Assembly: GCF_011090165.1 (NCBI RefSeq)
Contig: NZ_JAADJT010000006.1
Coordinates: 372,001 to 436,000 of the forward strand
DNA: 64,000 bases
Reading direction: 5' to 3'
From: Duganella aceris
GTDB taxonomy: Bacteria; Pseudomonadota; Gammaproteobacteria; Burkholderiales; Burkholderiaceae_D
Position 1 is the first letter of the stretch. Every line of letters begins with the position of its first letter. A model generated the notes under the pieces. That model had not been told where the DNA came from and made no database searches. It saw only the letters and a list, made by a program, of their open reading frames with translations. This document shows positions 19,418-30,110 of the stretch, piece by piece. Both the position numbers and the translations under genes were made by a program.

Positions 19418-22400
19418 ATGAAAAACGACATCCCCGCTCAACAACTTCGCTGGCAGTTCTGGGTCGACCGAGGCGGCACCTTCACCGACATCGTCGCGCG
19501 CCGTCCCGACGGCAAACTGGTGACGCACAAGCTGCTGTCGGAATACCCGGAGCGCTACGACGACGCGGTCACGCAAGGCATGCGCGACATGCTGGGTCTG
19601 AAGGCCGGCGATCCGCTGCCGGCCGATCAGATCGAAGTGATCAAGATGGGCACCACCGTCGCCACCAACGCGCTGTTGGAGCGCAAGGGCGCGCGCACCG
19701 CGCTGGCGATCACGCGCGGCTTCGCCGACCAGCTGCGCATCGGCTACCAGGACCGGCCAGACATCTTCGCCATGCGCATCGATCTGCCGGACCTGATCTA
19801 CGAGGAAGTGATCGAGATCGATGAGCGCATCGGCGCGCACGGCGAGGTGCTCGAAGCCCCGGACGACGCGCTGCTGCGGCGCCAGTTCGCCGGCCTGCGC
19901 GACAAGGGCATCGCCGCGATCGCGATCGTGCTGATGCACGCCTATCGCTATCCGCAGCACGAGCAGCGGCTCCGGGCGCTGGCCGAGGAGGCGGGCTTCA
20001 CGCAGATTTCGGTTAGCCACCAGGTCAGTCCGTTGATGAAGATCGTCGGCCGTGGCGACACCACCGTGGTCGATGCCTATCTGTCGCCGGTGCTGCGCGA
20101 TTACGTCTCACGGGTCTCGGCCGACACGGGCGACGTGCGCATCATGTTCATGCAGTCCAACGGCGGCCTGACGGACGCCGGCCGCTTCCAGGGCAAGGAC
20201 GCGATCCTGTCCGGCCCCGCCGGCGGCATCGTCGGCGCGGTCAAGAGCTGCGAGGCGATCGGCCTGAAACAGGTGATCGGCTTCGACATGGGCGGCACCT
20301 CGACCGACGTCGCGCACTACGACGGCGCCTATGAGCGAGTGTTTGAAACCGTGGTGGCCGGCGTGCGCGTGCGGGCGCCGATGATGCACATCCATACCGT
20401 GGCGGCGGGCGGCGGCTCCATTTGCAGCTTCGAGAACGGCCGCTTCAAGGTCGGGCCGGAATCGGCCGGCGCCAATCCTGGCCCGGCCAGCTATCGCAAG
20501 GGCGGTCCGCTCACCGTCACCGACTGTAACGTCATGTTGGGACGGATCCAACCGGAGCACTTCCCGCGCGTGTTCGGTCCCAACGGCGATCTGCCGCTGG
20601 ATCGTGATGTGGTGGTGCGCGCCTTCGGCGAGCTGGCAGACAAGATCGCCGGCGAGACCGGCACCCGCTTGTCGCCATCCGCCGTGGCCGACGGCTTCCT
20701 GGCGGTGGCGGTCGACAATATGGCGCAGGCGATCAAATCGATCTCGGTGGAGCGCGGCTATGACGTCAGCCGCTACGCGATGTGCTGCTTCGGCGGCGCG
20801 GGTGGGCAGCACGCCTGCCGTGTGGCGGATGTGCTGGGCATGACCAAGATCGTGATCCATCCGTTCGCCGGTGTGCTATCGGCGTTCGGCATGGGTCTGG
20901 CCGATATCCGCGCCATGCGTGAAGGCGCGGTAGAGCAGCCGCTGAGCGCAGCTGCGCTGGACGCGCTGCAACCGCAACTGGCGGCGCTGGCGCGCGATGC
21001 CGGCGACGATCTGCTGGCGCAGCAGGTGGCGGCGGACGATATCCGTATCGAGTTGTGCGCGCGCCTGAAGTACCAGGACAGCGACTCGGCGTTCGTGATT
21101 CCGCTCGGCGACGTGGCCGGTATGTCGGCGGCGTTTGCCGCGCTGTATCGGGGCCGTTTTGGCTTTGTGATGGAAGGTCAACCGCTGGTGATCGAATCTG
21201 TATCGGCGGAGGCGGTCGGCGCCGGCGACGGCGCCGACTTTGTGATCGAAGTCCCGGCGGGCGGCGGCGACGATGCGCCGGCCCGGGTCTACAGCTATGT
21301 CGACGGCCACACGGTGCCGATCGCATTGCATGTGCGCTCCGAACTGCCGGTCGGCAGCCGCGTCGCCGGTCCCGCCCTGATCCGCGAGCAGATCGCCACC
21401 ACCGTGGTGGACTCCGGTTGGACCGCGCGCGTGTTGCCGGACCACTCGCTGATGCTGGAGCGGACCATGGCCGCAGGCAGCATGCACAAGATGACCACCG
21501 CTGTGCATCCCATCCATCTGGAGATCTTCAACAACCTGTTCATGGCCATCGCGCGGCAGATGGGCACGACGCTGGAGAACACCGCCTACTCGGTCAACAT
21601 GAAGGAGCGTCTCGACTTCTCGTGCGCGATCTTCGACCGCCACGGCAACCTGATCGCCAATGCGCCGCACATCCCGGTGCATCTGGGATCGATGAGCGAC
21701 AGCGTGTTGTGCGTGATCCGCCAGCATGCGGCGACCATGGCGCCCGGCGACGCCTACGTGCTCAATGTGCCCTACAACGGCGGCACGCACCTGCCGGACA
21801 TCACGGTGGTATGCCCGGTGTACGGCGGCGGCGCCGAGCCGCTGTTCTATGTCGCCGCGCGTGGCCATCACGGCGACGTGGGCGGCATCACGCCCGGTTC
21901 GATGCCGCCGAACAGCACCACCATCGAGGAAGAGGGCGTCCTGCTCGACAACATCAAGATCGTCGACAAGGGCGTGTTCCTGGAGTCGCTGGTGCGCGGG
22001 CTGTTCGCCGCCGGGCCCTGGCCGAGCCGTAACATCGATCAGAACATCTCCGACCTGATCGCGCAATTGGGCGCCTGCGAGACCGGCGCCAACGAGCTGC
22101 TGAAGGCGGTCGCCACGCACGGCGAGGACGTGGTGCTGGCCTACATGGGTCACGTGCAGGACAACGCCGAGGCGGCGGTGCGCAAGGCCATCGGCGGCCT
22201 GCGCGACGCCAGCTTCGCCTACGAGATGGACGACGGCGCCGTCCTCAAGGTCAAGCTGACGATCGATCATGCGAGCCGCAGCGCCACGGTGGACTTCAGC
22301 GGCACCAGCGAGCAGCGGCCGACCAACTTCAACGCGCCGCTGTCGGTCTGCAAGGCGGCCGTGCTGTACGTGTTCCGCACGCTGATCGACAGCGACATCC

Positions 22401-23026
22401 CGATGAACGAGGGCGTGCTCAAGCCGCTCAAGCTGATCATACCGGAAGGCTCGATGCTCAATCCGTGTTATCCGGCGGCGGTCGTCGCGGGCAACGTGGA
22501 AGTGTCGCAGTACGTCACCGATGCGCTGTACGGCGCGCTGGGCGTGATGTCAGCCTCGCAGGGGACGATGAACAACTTCACCTTCGGGAACGACGAGCAT
22601 CAGTACTACGAAACCATCGCCGGCGGTTCCGGCGCCGGTCCCGGCTTCGACGGCACGGCGGCGGTGCAGACGCACATGACCAATTCGCGCATGACCGATC
22701 CGGAGGTGCTGGAGTGGCGCTTCCCGGTGCTGGTCGAAACGCATGCGATCCGGCGCGGCAGCGGCGGCGAGGGCACGCAGCGGGGCGGCGACGGGGCGCT
22801 GCGGCGCATCCGCTTCCTGGAATCGATGACGGCCAACATCCTGGCCGGCCACCGCCGCATCGCGCCGTTCGGGTTGGAGGGCGCGCAGCCCGGCGCGCTG
22901 GGGCGCAACTGGGTCGAGCGCGTGGATGGCTCGGTCGAGCGCTTCGGCGCCACGCACACCGCCGAGATGCATGCCGGCGACGTGTTCGCCATCGAAACGC
23001 CGGGCGGCGGCGGCTTCGGATCTTAA
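19418..23026 (+). CDS. Fused hydantoinase A/B (5-oxoprolinase-like)
   Basis: 1202 residues, the size of eukaryotic-type single-chain 5-oxoprolinases. The HyuA half (about 1-680) shows [36 protein letters not shown] and [16 protein letters not shown], the actin-like ATPase motifs. The HyuB half (about 695-1202) begins around [20 protein letters not shown] and contains [16 protein letters not shown]. The enzyme class hydrolyses 5-oxoproline or hydantoins using ATP. The frame is intact across the A/B junction, so the subunits are genuinely fused. The start at 19418 lies 16 bp after the MFS stop. Confidence 0.92.
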   Translation: MKNDIPAQQLRWQFWVDRGGTFTDIVARRPDGKLVTHKLLSEYPERYDDAVTQGMRDMLGLKAGDPLPADQIEVIKMGTTVATNALLERKGARTALAITRGFADQLRIGYQDRPDIFAMRIDLPDLIYEEVIEIDERIGAHGEVLEAPDDALLRRQFAGLRDKGIAAIAIVLMHAYRYPQHEQRLRALAEEAGFTQISVSHQVSPLMKIVGRGDTTVVDAYLSPVLRDYVSRVSADTGDVRIMFMQSNGGLTDAGRFQGKDAILSGPAGGIVGAVKSCEAIGLKQVIGFDMGGTSTDVAHYDGAYERVFETVVAGVRVRAPMMHIHTVAAGGGSICSFENGRFKVGPESAGANPGPASYRKGGPLTVTDCNVMLGRIQPEHFPRVFGPNGDLPLDRDVVVRAFGELADKIAGETGTRLSPSAVADGFLAVAVDNMAQAIKSISVERGYDVSRYAMCCFGGAGGQHACRVADVLGMTKIVIHPFAGVLSAFGMGLADIRAMREGAVEQPLSAAALDALQPQLAALARDAGDDLLAQQVAADDIRIELCARLKYQDSDSAFVIPLGDVAGMSAAFAALYRGRFGFVMEGQPLVIESVSAEAVGAGDGADFVIEVPAGGGDDAPARVYSYVDGHTVPIALHVRSELPVGSRVAGPALIREQIATTVVDSGWTARVLPDHSLMLERTMAAGSMHKMTTAVHPIHLEIFNNLFMAIARQMGTTLENTAYSVNMKERLDFSCAIFDRHGNLIANAPHIPVHLGSMSDSVLCVIRQHAATMAPGDAYVLNVPYNGGTHLPDITVVCPVYGGGAEPLFYVAARGHHGDVGGITPGSMPPNSTTIEEEGVLLDNIKIVDKGVFLESLVRGLFAAGPWPSRNIDQNISDLIAQLGACETGANELLKAVATHGEDVVLAYMGHVQDNAEAAVRKAIGGLRDASFAYEMDDGAVLKVKLTIDHASRSATVDFSGTSEQRPTNFNAPLSVCKAAVLYVFRTLIDSDIPMNEGVLKPLKLIIPEGSMLNPCYPAAVVAGNVEVSQYVTDALYGALGVMSASQGTMNNFTFGNDEHQYYETIAGGSGAGPGFDGTAAVQTHMTNSRMTDPEVLEWRFPVLVETHAIRRGSGGEGTQRGGDGALRRIRFLESMTANILAGHRRIAPFGLEGAQPGALGRNWVERVDGSVERFGATHTAEMHAGDVFAIETPGGGGFGS

Positions 23027-23102
23027 TACGCAATCAGGCGGGATAGTCAGGGCTCGTTGTCCCGCCGCCTACATCAGAGCCTGCACAACTGGGGATATAA
23101 AA

Positions 23103-24170
23103 ATGAACAAGACTATGCTTGCGCTCATGCTGGGCGCCTTGGCAGGGACGGCTGCGGCCCAATCGAACGTGACGGTGTACGGCATCGTCGACATGGCGCT
23201 GGTGCGCGAGAGCGGCGGCGTCGCCACGACCACCAAATTGACCAGCGGCGTGGAGGCGGGTTCGCGCCTCGGCTTCAAGGGCTCGGAGGATCTGGGCGGC
23301 GGCTTGTCCGCGATCTTCCTGGTGGAGAACGGCTTCCAGTCGGATACCGGCGCGCTGGGGCAGGGTGGCTTGCTGTTCGGCCGTCAGGCGTATGTGGGCT
23401 TGCAGAGCAAGAGCGTCGGCACGCTGAGCCTCGGGCGCCAGTACACGCCGCAGTACCTGGCGGTGGCGGCGGTCGATCCGTTCGGTTCCGGCACGGCGGG
23501 CGACACCAAGAATCTGATGGCGTCCACCGGCAACAGCGCCAGCCGCATGGACAACGCCGTCAAGTACACTTCGCCGGTGCTGAACGGCTTCAATGCGGAG
23601 CTGGTGTACGGGGCGGGCGAGGTGGCGGGCGACAGCACCGCCGGCCGCCAGTTCGGCGGCGCGCTGGCATATGTCAGCGGGCCGCTGCTGGTGCGGCTGG
23701 CGCATCACAACCGCAACAACGACACGGCCACGGTCAAGAACACTAGCGCGGCGAAGAATGCGGTGCTGACGGCGCTGTACGATTTTGGTGTCGCCAAGGC
23801 GCACTTCGCGTATGGCGTCGACAAGGGCGTCAACAGCGCGCTGCCGCGCAACCTGGCCAACCCGTTCGGCTACGCGGTGGCGCCGACGCCGAGCACCGAC
23901 AGCGACGTGGTGCTGGTTGGCGTGACGGTGCCGCAGGGCGTCGCGACCTGGATCGCTTCCTACATCCGCAAGAACGACAAGACCGCGTTCAACCAGGATG
24001 CGCAGCAGCTGGCGGCGGGTTATCGCTACTACCTGTCCAAGCGTACCGACCTGTACGCGGTGTACGCGTACATCCGCAACAGGAACGGCGCCGGCTACAC
24101 AGCCGGCAGCGCGATCGAAGGCGGCACCGGCAATCGCGGCCTGAACCTGGGCATTCGCCATATCTTTTAA
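23103..24170 (+). CDS. Gram-negative porin
   Basis: 355 residues. The signal peptide (MNKTMLALMLGALAGTAAAQ) is followed by the typical betaproteobacterial porin opening SNVTVYGIVDMALVRESGG, then GSRLGFKGSEDLGGGLSA and RQAYVGL, and it ends in an aromatic residue (LGIRHIF), the outer-membrane sorting signal. It forms a trimeric beta-barrel channel. The start at 23103 follows GGGGA. The position directly after the oxoprolinase suggests it serves outer-membrane entry of the same substrate, though the gap of 76 bp could hold a separate promoter. Confidence 0.94.
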   Translation: MNKTMLALMLGALAGTAAAQSNVTVYGIVDMALVRESGGVATTTKLTSGVEAGSRLGFKGSEDLGGGLSAIFLVENGFQSDTGALGQGGLLFGRQAYVGLQSKSVGTLSLGRQYTPQYLAVAAVDPFGSGTAGDTKNLMASTGNSASRMDNAVKYTSPVLNGFNAELVYGAGEVAGDSTAGRQFGGALAYVSGPLLVRLAHHNRNNDTATVKNTSAAKNAVLTALYDFGVAKAHFAYGVDKGVNSALPRNLANPFGYAVAPTPSTDSDVVLVGVTVPQGVATWIASYIRKNDKTAFNQDAQQLAAGYRYYLSKRTDLYAVYAYIRNRNGAGYTAGSAIEGGTGNRGLNLGIRHIF

Positions 24171-24383
24171 GGAGCGCTTTCCTCGCCAACGGCGATGGCA
24201 TCGTGCAGGCCAACGGCGCCAACGTCAGGCTGGTGGGCAAAAGCCTGAAGGAGATGAAAGACGCCGACGGCAATTACCTGATCAAGGACATCCTCGCGCC
24301 CCAGCACCGGCACCATCGACGCCAAGCGAACCTACGTGGAGCGGGTGGATGGCGTGATCATCGGCTGCGGCATCTACAAGTAG
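24171..24383 (+). pseudogene. Relic of a small periplasmic Cache-domain protein
   Basis: A fragment around 24180-24295 reads NGDGIVQANGANVRLVGKSL, then KEMKDADGNYLIKDI. After a frame change near 24300 the text continues TIDAKRTYVERVDGVIIGCG and IYK, ending at TAG 24381-24383. These are the middle and terminal motifs of single-domain Cache proteins, which are about 130-150 residues long. The N-terminus is missing, the centre is deleted and the frame is broken, so the gene is decayed. It begins immediately after the porin stop. Confidence 0.75.
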
Positions 24384-24387
24384 AGGC

Positions 24388-24729
24388 TTAGCGGGTGGGG
24401 GTGGTCGGGTTGCAGTCGGCGCTTGCCATCTGGCTGTCGGCTGCGGTCGCGGCGGTGGTGGAGTGACCGTCGGTGTGCGCCGTCGTGCAGTCAGCCTTTT
24501 TTGTCTTGGAAGACTTGGCGGACTTGTCTTTCATCGCCTTGTTCTTTTGCGGCATGTTCTGCATGTTGCTGTTGTTCTGCATGCCGGTGGCATTCTGTTC
24601 GCCGCTGTTGGCGGCGCTCTGGCCAGCCGTCGGCGTGCCGGTATTGCTCGTGCCCGAACTTTGCGTTTGAGCCATAACGCTTGCACTCAGGCACATAGCG
24701 GCGATCAGTGCGGTTAATTTGGTATTCAT
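24388..24729 (-). CDS. Small secreted low-complexity protein
   Basis: 113 residues. A clear signal peptide (KLTALIAAMCLSASVMA) is followed by Ser/Thr/Asn/Gln-rich sequence, a Met/Asn segment (MQNNSNMQNMPQKNKAM), a Lys/Ser-rich stretch and two cysteines in the C-terminal part (ADCTTAH and ADCNPTT). AGGAG precedes the ATG at suitable spacing. No family is recognised; composition suggests an unstructured periplasmic protein. Confidence 0.7.
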   Translation of the reverse strand: MNTKLTALIAAMCLSASVMAQTQSSGTSNTGTPTAGQSAANSGEQNATGMQNNSNMQNMPQKNKAMKDKSAKSSKTKKADCTTAHTDGHSTTAATAADSQMASADCNPTTPTR

Positions 24730-24810
24730 ATTGGTCTCCTGATGGATGAAGTGAAAGAAGCTTCATTTTTCCATGAAGGAGTTGAACAGTTCGTAGGAGC
24801 ACTTCCCGAG

Positions 24811-25290
24811 TCAGTGCCGGAGCGAGCGCCGCATGACCAGCGGCGGCGGTTCCATCGGGTTGGCGTCGGAGTACTCGAGTTCCTCGGCCAGTTCGAACTC
24901 GTAGGCGGTGTAGAAGTCGATCAGCTTGGGCTGGTCGGCGCGCACCGCGAGCCGGACTTCCTCGATGCCGCTCGACAGGCCGTGGTGGATCACCGCCTCC
25001 AGCAGATGCTGGGAGATGTTGCTGCCGCGATACTCGGGCAGCACGCCCATGCGGCGCACTTCCCACACGTCCTGCTCGGCGTCCAGCGGCAGCCAGCGCA
25101 CCGAGCCGACCGGGCGGTCGTCGACCAATAAAACAAAACCGCCGCCATCGCGCAGGTGTTCTGCGACGAGGACGGCGGTTTCGCGATGGCCGCTGGAGGT
25201 GACGCTGACCTTGCCGGCCCACGCGGCGCGCGTGAGCTCGGCAATCAACTTGGCATCGTCATTCGTTGCTTCTCGGACCACGATGTTCAT
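24811..25290 (-). CDS. GNAT family N-acetyltransferase
   Basis: 159 residues. The fold is indicated by the opening IVVREATNDDAKLIAELTRAAW, the beta4 segment DVWEVRRMGVLPEYRGSNIS (acetyl-CoA pyrophosphate loop; the usual R-G-x-G-x-A appears as RGSNIS) and HLLEAVIHHGL. It presumably acetylates a small molecule or protein amine; substrate unknown. It starts 9 bp downstream of metG on the same strand, so it is likely cotranscribed with it. Confidence 0.87.
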   Translation of the reverse strand: MNIVVREATNDDAKLIAELTRAAWAGKVSVTSSGHRETAVLVAEHLRDGGGFVLLVDDRPVGSVRWLPLDAEQDVWEVRRMGVLPEYRGSNISQHLLEAVIHHGLSSGIEEVRLAVRADQPKLIDFYTAYEFELAEELEYSDANPMEPPPLVMRRSLRH

Positions 25291-25299
25291 GCAGGGACC

Positions 25300-27471
25300 T
25301 TAGCGGATACGCATGCCCGGCTCAGCGCCAGGCCACGGGTTGAGGATGTAAATGCCTGGATTGGCCTTCTCGTCCTTGGCCGAACCGGCCAGCACCATGC
25401 CTTCGGACACGCCGAACTTCATCTTGCGCGGCGCCAGGTTGGCGACCATCACGGTCAGCTTGCCGACCAGTTCTTCCGGCTGATACATCGACTTGATGCC
25501 GGAGAAGACATTGCGCAGGCGGCCTTCGCCGACGTCCAGCGTCAGGCGCAGCAGCTTGTCGGAGCCGTCGACGTGCTCGCAGTTGACGATCCTGGCCACG
25601 CGCAGGTCGATCTTGACGAAGTCGTCGATGCTGATCTGCGGCGCCAATTCCTCCACGCCTTCCGGCATCGGCAGGGCCGGCGCGGCGGCGACCGGCGCGG
25701 CTTGCCTGGCCGGTTTGGCTGCCGGCGCCGGTGCGGCGGCCGCTGCAGCTTGCTGCGACGGCGCGTCGAACAAGTCCTCGATCATCTTGGCGTCGACGCG
25801 GGTCATCAGGTGGGTGTAGGCGCCGATGGTGCGGCCCAGCATCGCGGTCGAGACCACGCCGCTGGCGACATCGGTATCGGCCCACACCAGCTGCTCGTCG
25901 TTGAGGAACTTGGCGACGTTGGCGGCCACGCCCGGCAGCACCGGCGACAGCAGGATGGTCAGCTGGCGGAACAGGATCAGCGCGGCGGTGCAGACGTCAT
26001 GCAGTTCGGCCACTTTGGCCTCGTCCTTGGCCAGGATCCAAGGCTTGTTCTCGTCGACGTACTGGTTGGTGATGTCGGCGATTTCCATGATTTCGCGCAG
26101 CGCCTTGCCGAACTCGCGCGCCTCGAAGTTGGCGCCGATGCTGGCCTGGCGTTCGACGCCCTCGGCCGTCACCAGCGCGCGCTTGATCCAGCCCTGCGCG
26201 TTTTCGGACAGCGACGACGCCAGCTTGCCGTCGAATTTCTTGGCGATGAAGCCGGCGCAGCGCGAGGCGATGTTGACGTACTTGCCGATCAGGTCGGAAT
26301 TGACGCGGGCGACGAAGTCCTCACCGGTGAAGTCCAGATCCTCGACCTTGGAGTTGAGCTTGAAGGCAATGTAGTAGCGCAGCCATTCCGGGTTCATGCC
26401 CAGGTTCAGGTAGCGCAGCGGCGAGATGCCGGTGCCGCGCGACTTGGACATCTTCTCGTTGTTGACGGTCAGGTGGCCGTGCACGTTGACCTTCAGCTTG
26501 TCGATCACCGGGTGACCTGCGAACTTCAGCATCGCCGGCCAGAACAGCAGGTGGAACGACACGATGTCCTTGCCGATGAAGTGGATCTGCTCGGCGGCCG
26601 GGTCGTTGAGGAAGGCGTTGAAGTCCAGGCCCTTCTTCTCGAAGTAGTTCTTCAGGCTGGCCAGGTAGCCGACCGGCGCGTCCAGCCAGACGTAGAAGAA
26701 CTTGCCCGGCGCGTCAGGAATCGGGATGCCGAAGTACGGCGCGTCGCGTGAGATATCCCAGTCTGCCAGCTTCTCGCCGGCTTCGCCCAGCCATTCGCTG
26801 ACCTTGTTGACCATCTCCGGCTGCAAGCGGCCCGGCGTGTTCAGCCAGTCCTTCAAGAACTGGTAGCAGCGCGGGTCGGACAGCTTGAAGAAGTACTGCT
26901 CCGAATCCTTGAGGATGGGCGTGGCGTTGGTGAACACCGAGAACGGGTTGATCAGCTCGGTCGGCTGGTAGGCCGCGCCGCAGACTTCGCAGTTGTCGCC
27001 GTACTGGTCCTTGGCGTGGCACACCGGGCACTCGCCCTTGATGTTGCGGTCGGCCAGGAACATGCCTTTGACCGGGTCGTAGAAGCGGGGCACGATCTTG
27101 GTCTGGATCAGGCCGGCGTCGCGCAGCTTGCGGTAGATGCCCTGCGACAGCTCGACGTTTTCCGGCGAGTCGGTCGAATACCAGTTGTCGAAGGCGATAT
27201 GGAAGCCGTCCAGGTACTGGGCGCGGCCGGCGGCGATCTTGGCGACGAACTCCTGCGGCGTGATGCCTTCCTTTTCGGCTGCGATCATGATCGGCGTGCC
27301 GTGGGTGTCGTCGGCGCCGACAAAGTGCACTTCGCGCGCAGCACCGCCGTCGCGCTGCATTCGCTGGAACCGGACCCAGATGTCGGCCTGGATGTACTCC
27401 ATCATGTGGCCAATATGGAAAGCGGCGTTTGCGTAGGGCAGGGCAGTGGTGACGAACAGCTTGCGAGTCAT
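25300..27471 (-). CDS. metG: Methionyl-tRNA synthetase MetG
   Basis: 723 residues from ATG 27471 ([16 protein letters not shown]); an upstream ATG at 27504 would add 11 residues. Class I synthetase: HIGH motif in [15 protein letters not shown], zinc-binding cysteines in [18 protein letters not shown] (about residues 145-162), KMSKS in [12 protein letters not shown], an anticodon-binding helical domain, an Ala/Pro-rich linker (about 570-610) and a C-terminal EMAP/Trbp-like tRNA-binding domain ([11 protein letters not shown]). The C-terminal domain makes this the dimeric, MetG1 long form. Divergent from apbC. Confidence 0.97.
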   Translation of the reverse strand: MTRKLFVTTALPYANAAFHIGHMMEYIQADIWVRFQRMQRDGGAAREVHFVGADDTHGTPIMIAAEKEGITPQEFVAKIAAGRAQYLDGFHIAFDNWYSTDSPENVELSQGIYRKLRDAGLIQTKIVPRFYDPVKGMFLADRNIKGECPVCHAKDQYGDNCEVCGAAYQPTELINPFSVFTNATPILKDSEQYFFKLSDPRCYQFLKDWLNTPGRLQPEMVNKVSEWLGEAGEKLADWDISRDAPYFGIPIPDAPGKFFYVWLDAPVGYLASLKNYFEKKGLDFNAFLNDPAAEQIHFIGKDIVSFHLLFWPAMLKFAGHPVIDKLKVNVHGHLTVNNEKMSKSRGTGISPLRYLNLGMNPEWLRYYIAFKLNSKVEDLDFTGEDFVARVNSDLIGKYVNIASRCAGFIAKKFDGKLASSLSENAQGWIKRALVTAEGVERQASIGANFEAREFGKALREIMEIADITNQYVDENKPWILAKDEAKVAELHDVCTAALILFRQLTILLSPVLPGVAANVAKFLNDEQLVWADTDVASGVVSTAMLGRTIGAYTHLMTRVDAKMIEDLFDAPSQQAAAAAAPAPAAKPARQAAPVAAAPALPMPEGVEELAPQISIDDFVKIDLRVARIVNCEHVDGSDKLLRLTLDVGEGRLRNVFSGIKSMYQPEELVGKLTVMVANLAPRKMKFGVSEGMVLAGSAKDEKANPGIYILNPWPGAEPGMRIR

Positions 27472-27570
27472 GGTTAATGCACTTTGTGGATGGAAAAGGA
27501 GCATTTTAACAGTGGAAGCGGCAAGCGCGCACTATGCGCTAGAATGGGCGCACATTTTACGGAGAGTTCC

Positions 27571-28659
27571 ATGAGCATCACAGTCGAAGACGTCAAAGCC
27601 GCATTGTCCAAAATCGTTGATCCAAATACAACGAAAGATTACGTCAGCGGCAAAGCCGTGAAGAATTTGAAGGTCGATGGCGGCGATATCTCGCTCGACA
27701 TCGAGCTGGGTTATCCGGCCAAGAGCCAGTTCGACAAGGTGCGTTCCAGCATCATCGCCGGTCTGAAGGCGCTGCCCGGCGCCGGCAACATCAGCGTCGG
27801 CGTGACCAGCAAGATCATTCCGCACACCGTGCAGCGCGGCCTGAAGCTGATGCCGAACGTGAAGAACATCATCGCCGTGGCCTCCGGCAAGGGCGGCGTC
27901 GGCAAATCGACCACCGCCGTCAACCTGGCGCTGGCGCTGTCGGCCGAGGGCGCCTCGGTCGGCCTGCTGGACGCCGACATCTACGGTCCGTCGCAGCCGA
28001 TGATGCTGGGCGTGAGCGGTCGTCCGGAGACCAAGGACGGCAAGAGCATGGAGCCGATGGAAAACCACGGCGTGCAGGTGTCGTCGATCGGCTTCCTGAT
28101 CGATCCGGACGAGCCGATGGTGTGGCGCGGCCCGATGGTCACGCAGGCGCTGCAACAGCTGCTGGAGCAGACCAACTGGCGCGACCTGGACTATCTGATC
28201 GTCGACATGCCGCCGGGCACCGGCGACATCCAGCTGACGCTGTCGCAAAAAGTGCCGGTGACCGGCGCCGTGATCGTCACCACGCCGCAGGACATCGCGC
28301 TGCTGGACGCGCGCAAGGGCTTGAAGATGTTCGAGAAGGTCGGCATCCCGATCCTGGGCATCGTGGAAAACATGAGCACGCATATCTGCTCGAACTGCGG
28401 GCACGCCGAGGAAATCTTCGGCGCCGGCGGCGGCGCCAAGATGTGCAAGGACTTCAACGTCGAATTCCTCGGCGCGCTGCCGTTGACGATGGCGATCCGG
28501 GAACAGGCCGATTCCGGCAAGCCGACCGTGGTCGCCGATCCGGACGGTCCGGTGGCGGCGATCTATAAAGAGATCGCGCGCAAGATCGCGGTGCAGGTGT
28601 CCGAGAAGGCCAAGGACATGACCAGCAAGTTCCCTAGCATCGTCATCAAGAACGACTGA
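27571..28659 (+). CDS. apbC: Iron-sulfur cluster carrier protein ApbC/Mrp
   Basis: 362 residues from ATG 27571 preceded by GGAGAG. An N-terminal MIP18/DUF59 domain (about 1-80) is followed by a P-loop NTPase with the deviant Walker A GKGGVGKSTTAVNLALAL (about 108-125), DMPPGTGD and the conserved CxxC HICSNCGHAEE that binds a 4Fe-4S cluster at the dimer interface. It delivers Fe-S clusters to apo-proteins in the cytoplasm. It is divergently transcribed from metG across about 100 bp. Confidence 0.96.
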   Translation: MSITVEDVKAALSKIVDPNTTKDYVSGKAVKNLKVDGGDISLDIELGYPAKSQFDKVRSSIIAGLKALPGAGNISVGVTSKIIPHTVQRGLKLMPNVKNIIAVASGKGGVGKSTTAVNLALALSAEGASVGLLDADIYGPSQPMMLGVSGRPETKDGKSMEPMENHGVQVSSIGFLIDPDEPMVWRGPMVTQALQQLLEQTNWRDLDYLIVDMPPGTGDIQLTLSQKVPVTGAVIVTTPQDIALLDARKGLKMFEKVGIPILGIVENMSTHICSNCGHAEEIFGAGGGAKMCKDFNVEFLGALPLTMAIREQADSGKPTVVADPDGPVAAIYKEIARKIAVQVSEKAKDMTSKFPSIVIKND

Positions 28660-28671
28660 CGCCAGGGCGCG

Positions 28672-29295
28672 ATGGGCGATTCTCCGACCCTGCGTGCGCG
28701 CAAGGCGCCGCGCCAGCAACGTTCGGTCCACACCGTGGACGCGTTGCTGGAGGCGGCGGCCCAGGTGCTGGAGGCCGACGGCCTGGAAGGCTACAACACC
28801 AACGCCGTGGCGCGGCGTGCCGGCGCCAGCATCGGCACCCTGTATCAATATTTTCCCGGCAAGGACGCGCTGACGCTGGCGCTATTGCTGCGCGAGGATA
28901 AGCTGTTCCACGAGGCGGCCAGCGCGACGCTGGACTTGCCCGGCTATCGCGAGTCCTTGACCGCGTTCATCGGCGTGGCCGTCGGCCAGCAGCTGAACCG
29001 TCCCAATCTGGCCCGCTTGCTCGACGAGCAGGAAGGGCGTCCCGAGATCCGCGCCGCGCTCAGCGGCAAATTCCGTTTCCATGAATTGCTTGAGGCCATC
29101 CTGCACAAGCCGGACGCGCCGGCGCATCTGCGCGATGCCGTCCGGCGCAAGCTGGCGGGCGACGATCTGCTGGCGCTGATGCGCGCCATGACCGACGCCG
29201 CCGGGGAGCGCGGCGAGCGCGACGCGGCCGATCTGGCGCACCGTATCGGCGCCGCCGTGTTCGGTTATTTGTCGGTGCCGCCGCGCGAAATGTGA
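28672..29295 (+). CDS. TetR family transcriptional regulator
   Basis: 207 residues. The N-terminal HTH (about 15-62) reads VDALLEAAAQVLEADGLEGY, then TNAVARRAGASIGTLYQYFP, the canonical TetR DNA-binding sequence. The C-terminal ligand domain is variable and includes a QQLNRPNLARLLDEQEGRPEI segment. It starts 12 bp after apbC, so it may be read from the same transcript, although a functional link is not evident. Target genes are unknown; the VOC gene next to it is one candidate. Confidence 0.92.
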   Translation: MGDSPTLRARKAPRQQRSVHTVDALLEAAAQVLEADGLEGYNTNAVARRAGASIGTLYQYFPGKDALTLALLLREDKLFHEAASATLDLPGYRESLTAFIGVAVGQQLNRPNLARLLDEQEGRPEIRAALSGKFRFHELLEAILHKPDAPAHLRDAVRRKLAGDDLLALMRAMTDAAGERGERDAADLAHRIGAAVFGYLSVPPREM

Positions 29296-29398
29296 GCAGC
29301 GCCTCTGGTTTTGGTCGTGCTTGCGAGGGGGCGGCAAAGCGAGTTGATGGCGGCTGGCGCGGGCCGTATTCTGTTGTCTTCACAACAGGAGAAACACC

Positions 29399-29800
29399 AT
29401 GCAATTCAATCACCTCAGCTTCCCATCCACCGACGTCGCCGCCACCGTGGCGTTCTTTGTCGAGCAGCTTGGCTGCAGCGCCGAGCGCTTCGGCGGCAGC
29501 GCCATCCTCAAGCGCGCCGGCTTCGACATCGTGATCGAGGACGCCACCGACCGCCTTGAGCAGGTGGTGTGGCCGGACAACTTCCATCTCGGCTTCGAGC
29601 TGCCGTCGCTCGATGAGTTGCGCGCGCTGCATGCCCGCTTCAAGCAGCAGGGCGTGCCGATGAAGACCGAACTGATCGCCCACGCGCGCGGCTCGCGCTT
29701 CTTTTGCGAGGCGCCGGGCGGCCTGCTGTTCGAGATGAATACCCGCGCCGACGCCGAGGAACGCTACCGCGCCGGCTTCGCACAGCCGACCGCCGCGTGA
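29399..29800 (+). CDS. VOC (glyoxalase/bleomycin-resistance fold) family protein
   Basis: 133 residues with paired beta-alpha-beta modules: opening MQFNHLSFPSTDVAATVAFF, and the second half FEAPGGLLFEM-like (CEAPGGLLFEMNT) with the terminal metal-ligand Glu of this fold. A single-domain VOC protein of this type usually acts as a dioxygenase, isomerase or binding protein; the specificity is not visible. AGGAG precedes the ATG. It is transcribed in the same direction as tetR after a 103-bp gap and converges with the winged-helix gene. Confidence 0.87.
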   Translation: MQFNHLSFPSTDVAATVAFFVEQLGCSAERFGGSAILKRAGFDIVIEDATDRLEQVVWPDNFHLGFELPSLDELRALHARFKQQGVPMKTELIAHARGSRFFCEAPGGLLFEMNTRADAEERYRAGFAQPTAA

Positions 29801-29810
29801 CGCGGCCGGC

Positions 29811-30101
29811 TCACATCCCCAGCAGCGCCCGCAACGCCGCCACATGGCCGGCGTAGGCGGCGCGGCCGGCGGGTGTCGGCCGGATGCGGGTCAGCGGCTT
29901 CTTGCCGACGATTTGCTTGCTGCTCTCTATATAGCCGGCCTTCGACAGCGTCTCCAGATGCGCGCCGAGATTGCCGTCGCTGGCGCCGATCAGCGCCTTC
30001 AGGTGCATGAATTCGATCCATTCGTCTTTCTTCATCACCTGCAGGGCCGCCATGATGCGCAGCCGCGTGCTCTGGTGGATGATTTCGTCCAGTCCGCTCA
30101 T
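29811..30101 (-). CDS. Winged-helix transcriptional regulator
   Basis: 96 residues, essentially one winged-helix domain: DEIIHQSTRLRIMAALQVMK, then LKALIGASDGNLGAHLETLS as recognition helix, KAGYIESSKQ, and a wing ending in TPAGRAAYAGHVAALRALL. This matches the small HTH_27 type of regulator that is usually paired with a membrane protein. It lies 9 bp downstream of the four-helix membrane protein gene on the same strand, so both should be controlled by the palindrome at 30672-30690. Likely an autorepressor. Confidence 0.88.
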   Translation of the reverse strand: MSGLDEIIHQSTRLRIMAALQVMKKDEWIEFMHLKALIGASDGNLGAHLETLSKAGYIESSKQIVGKKPLTRIRPTPAGRAAYAGHVAALRALLGM

Positions 30102-30110
30102 GATCGATGC

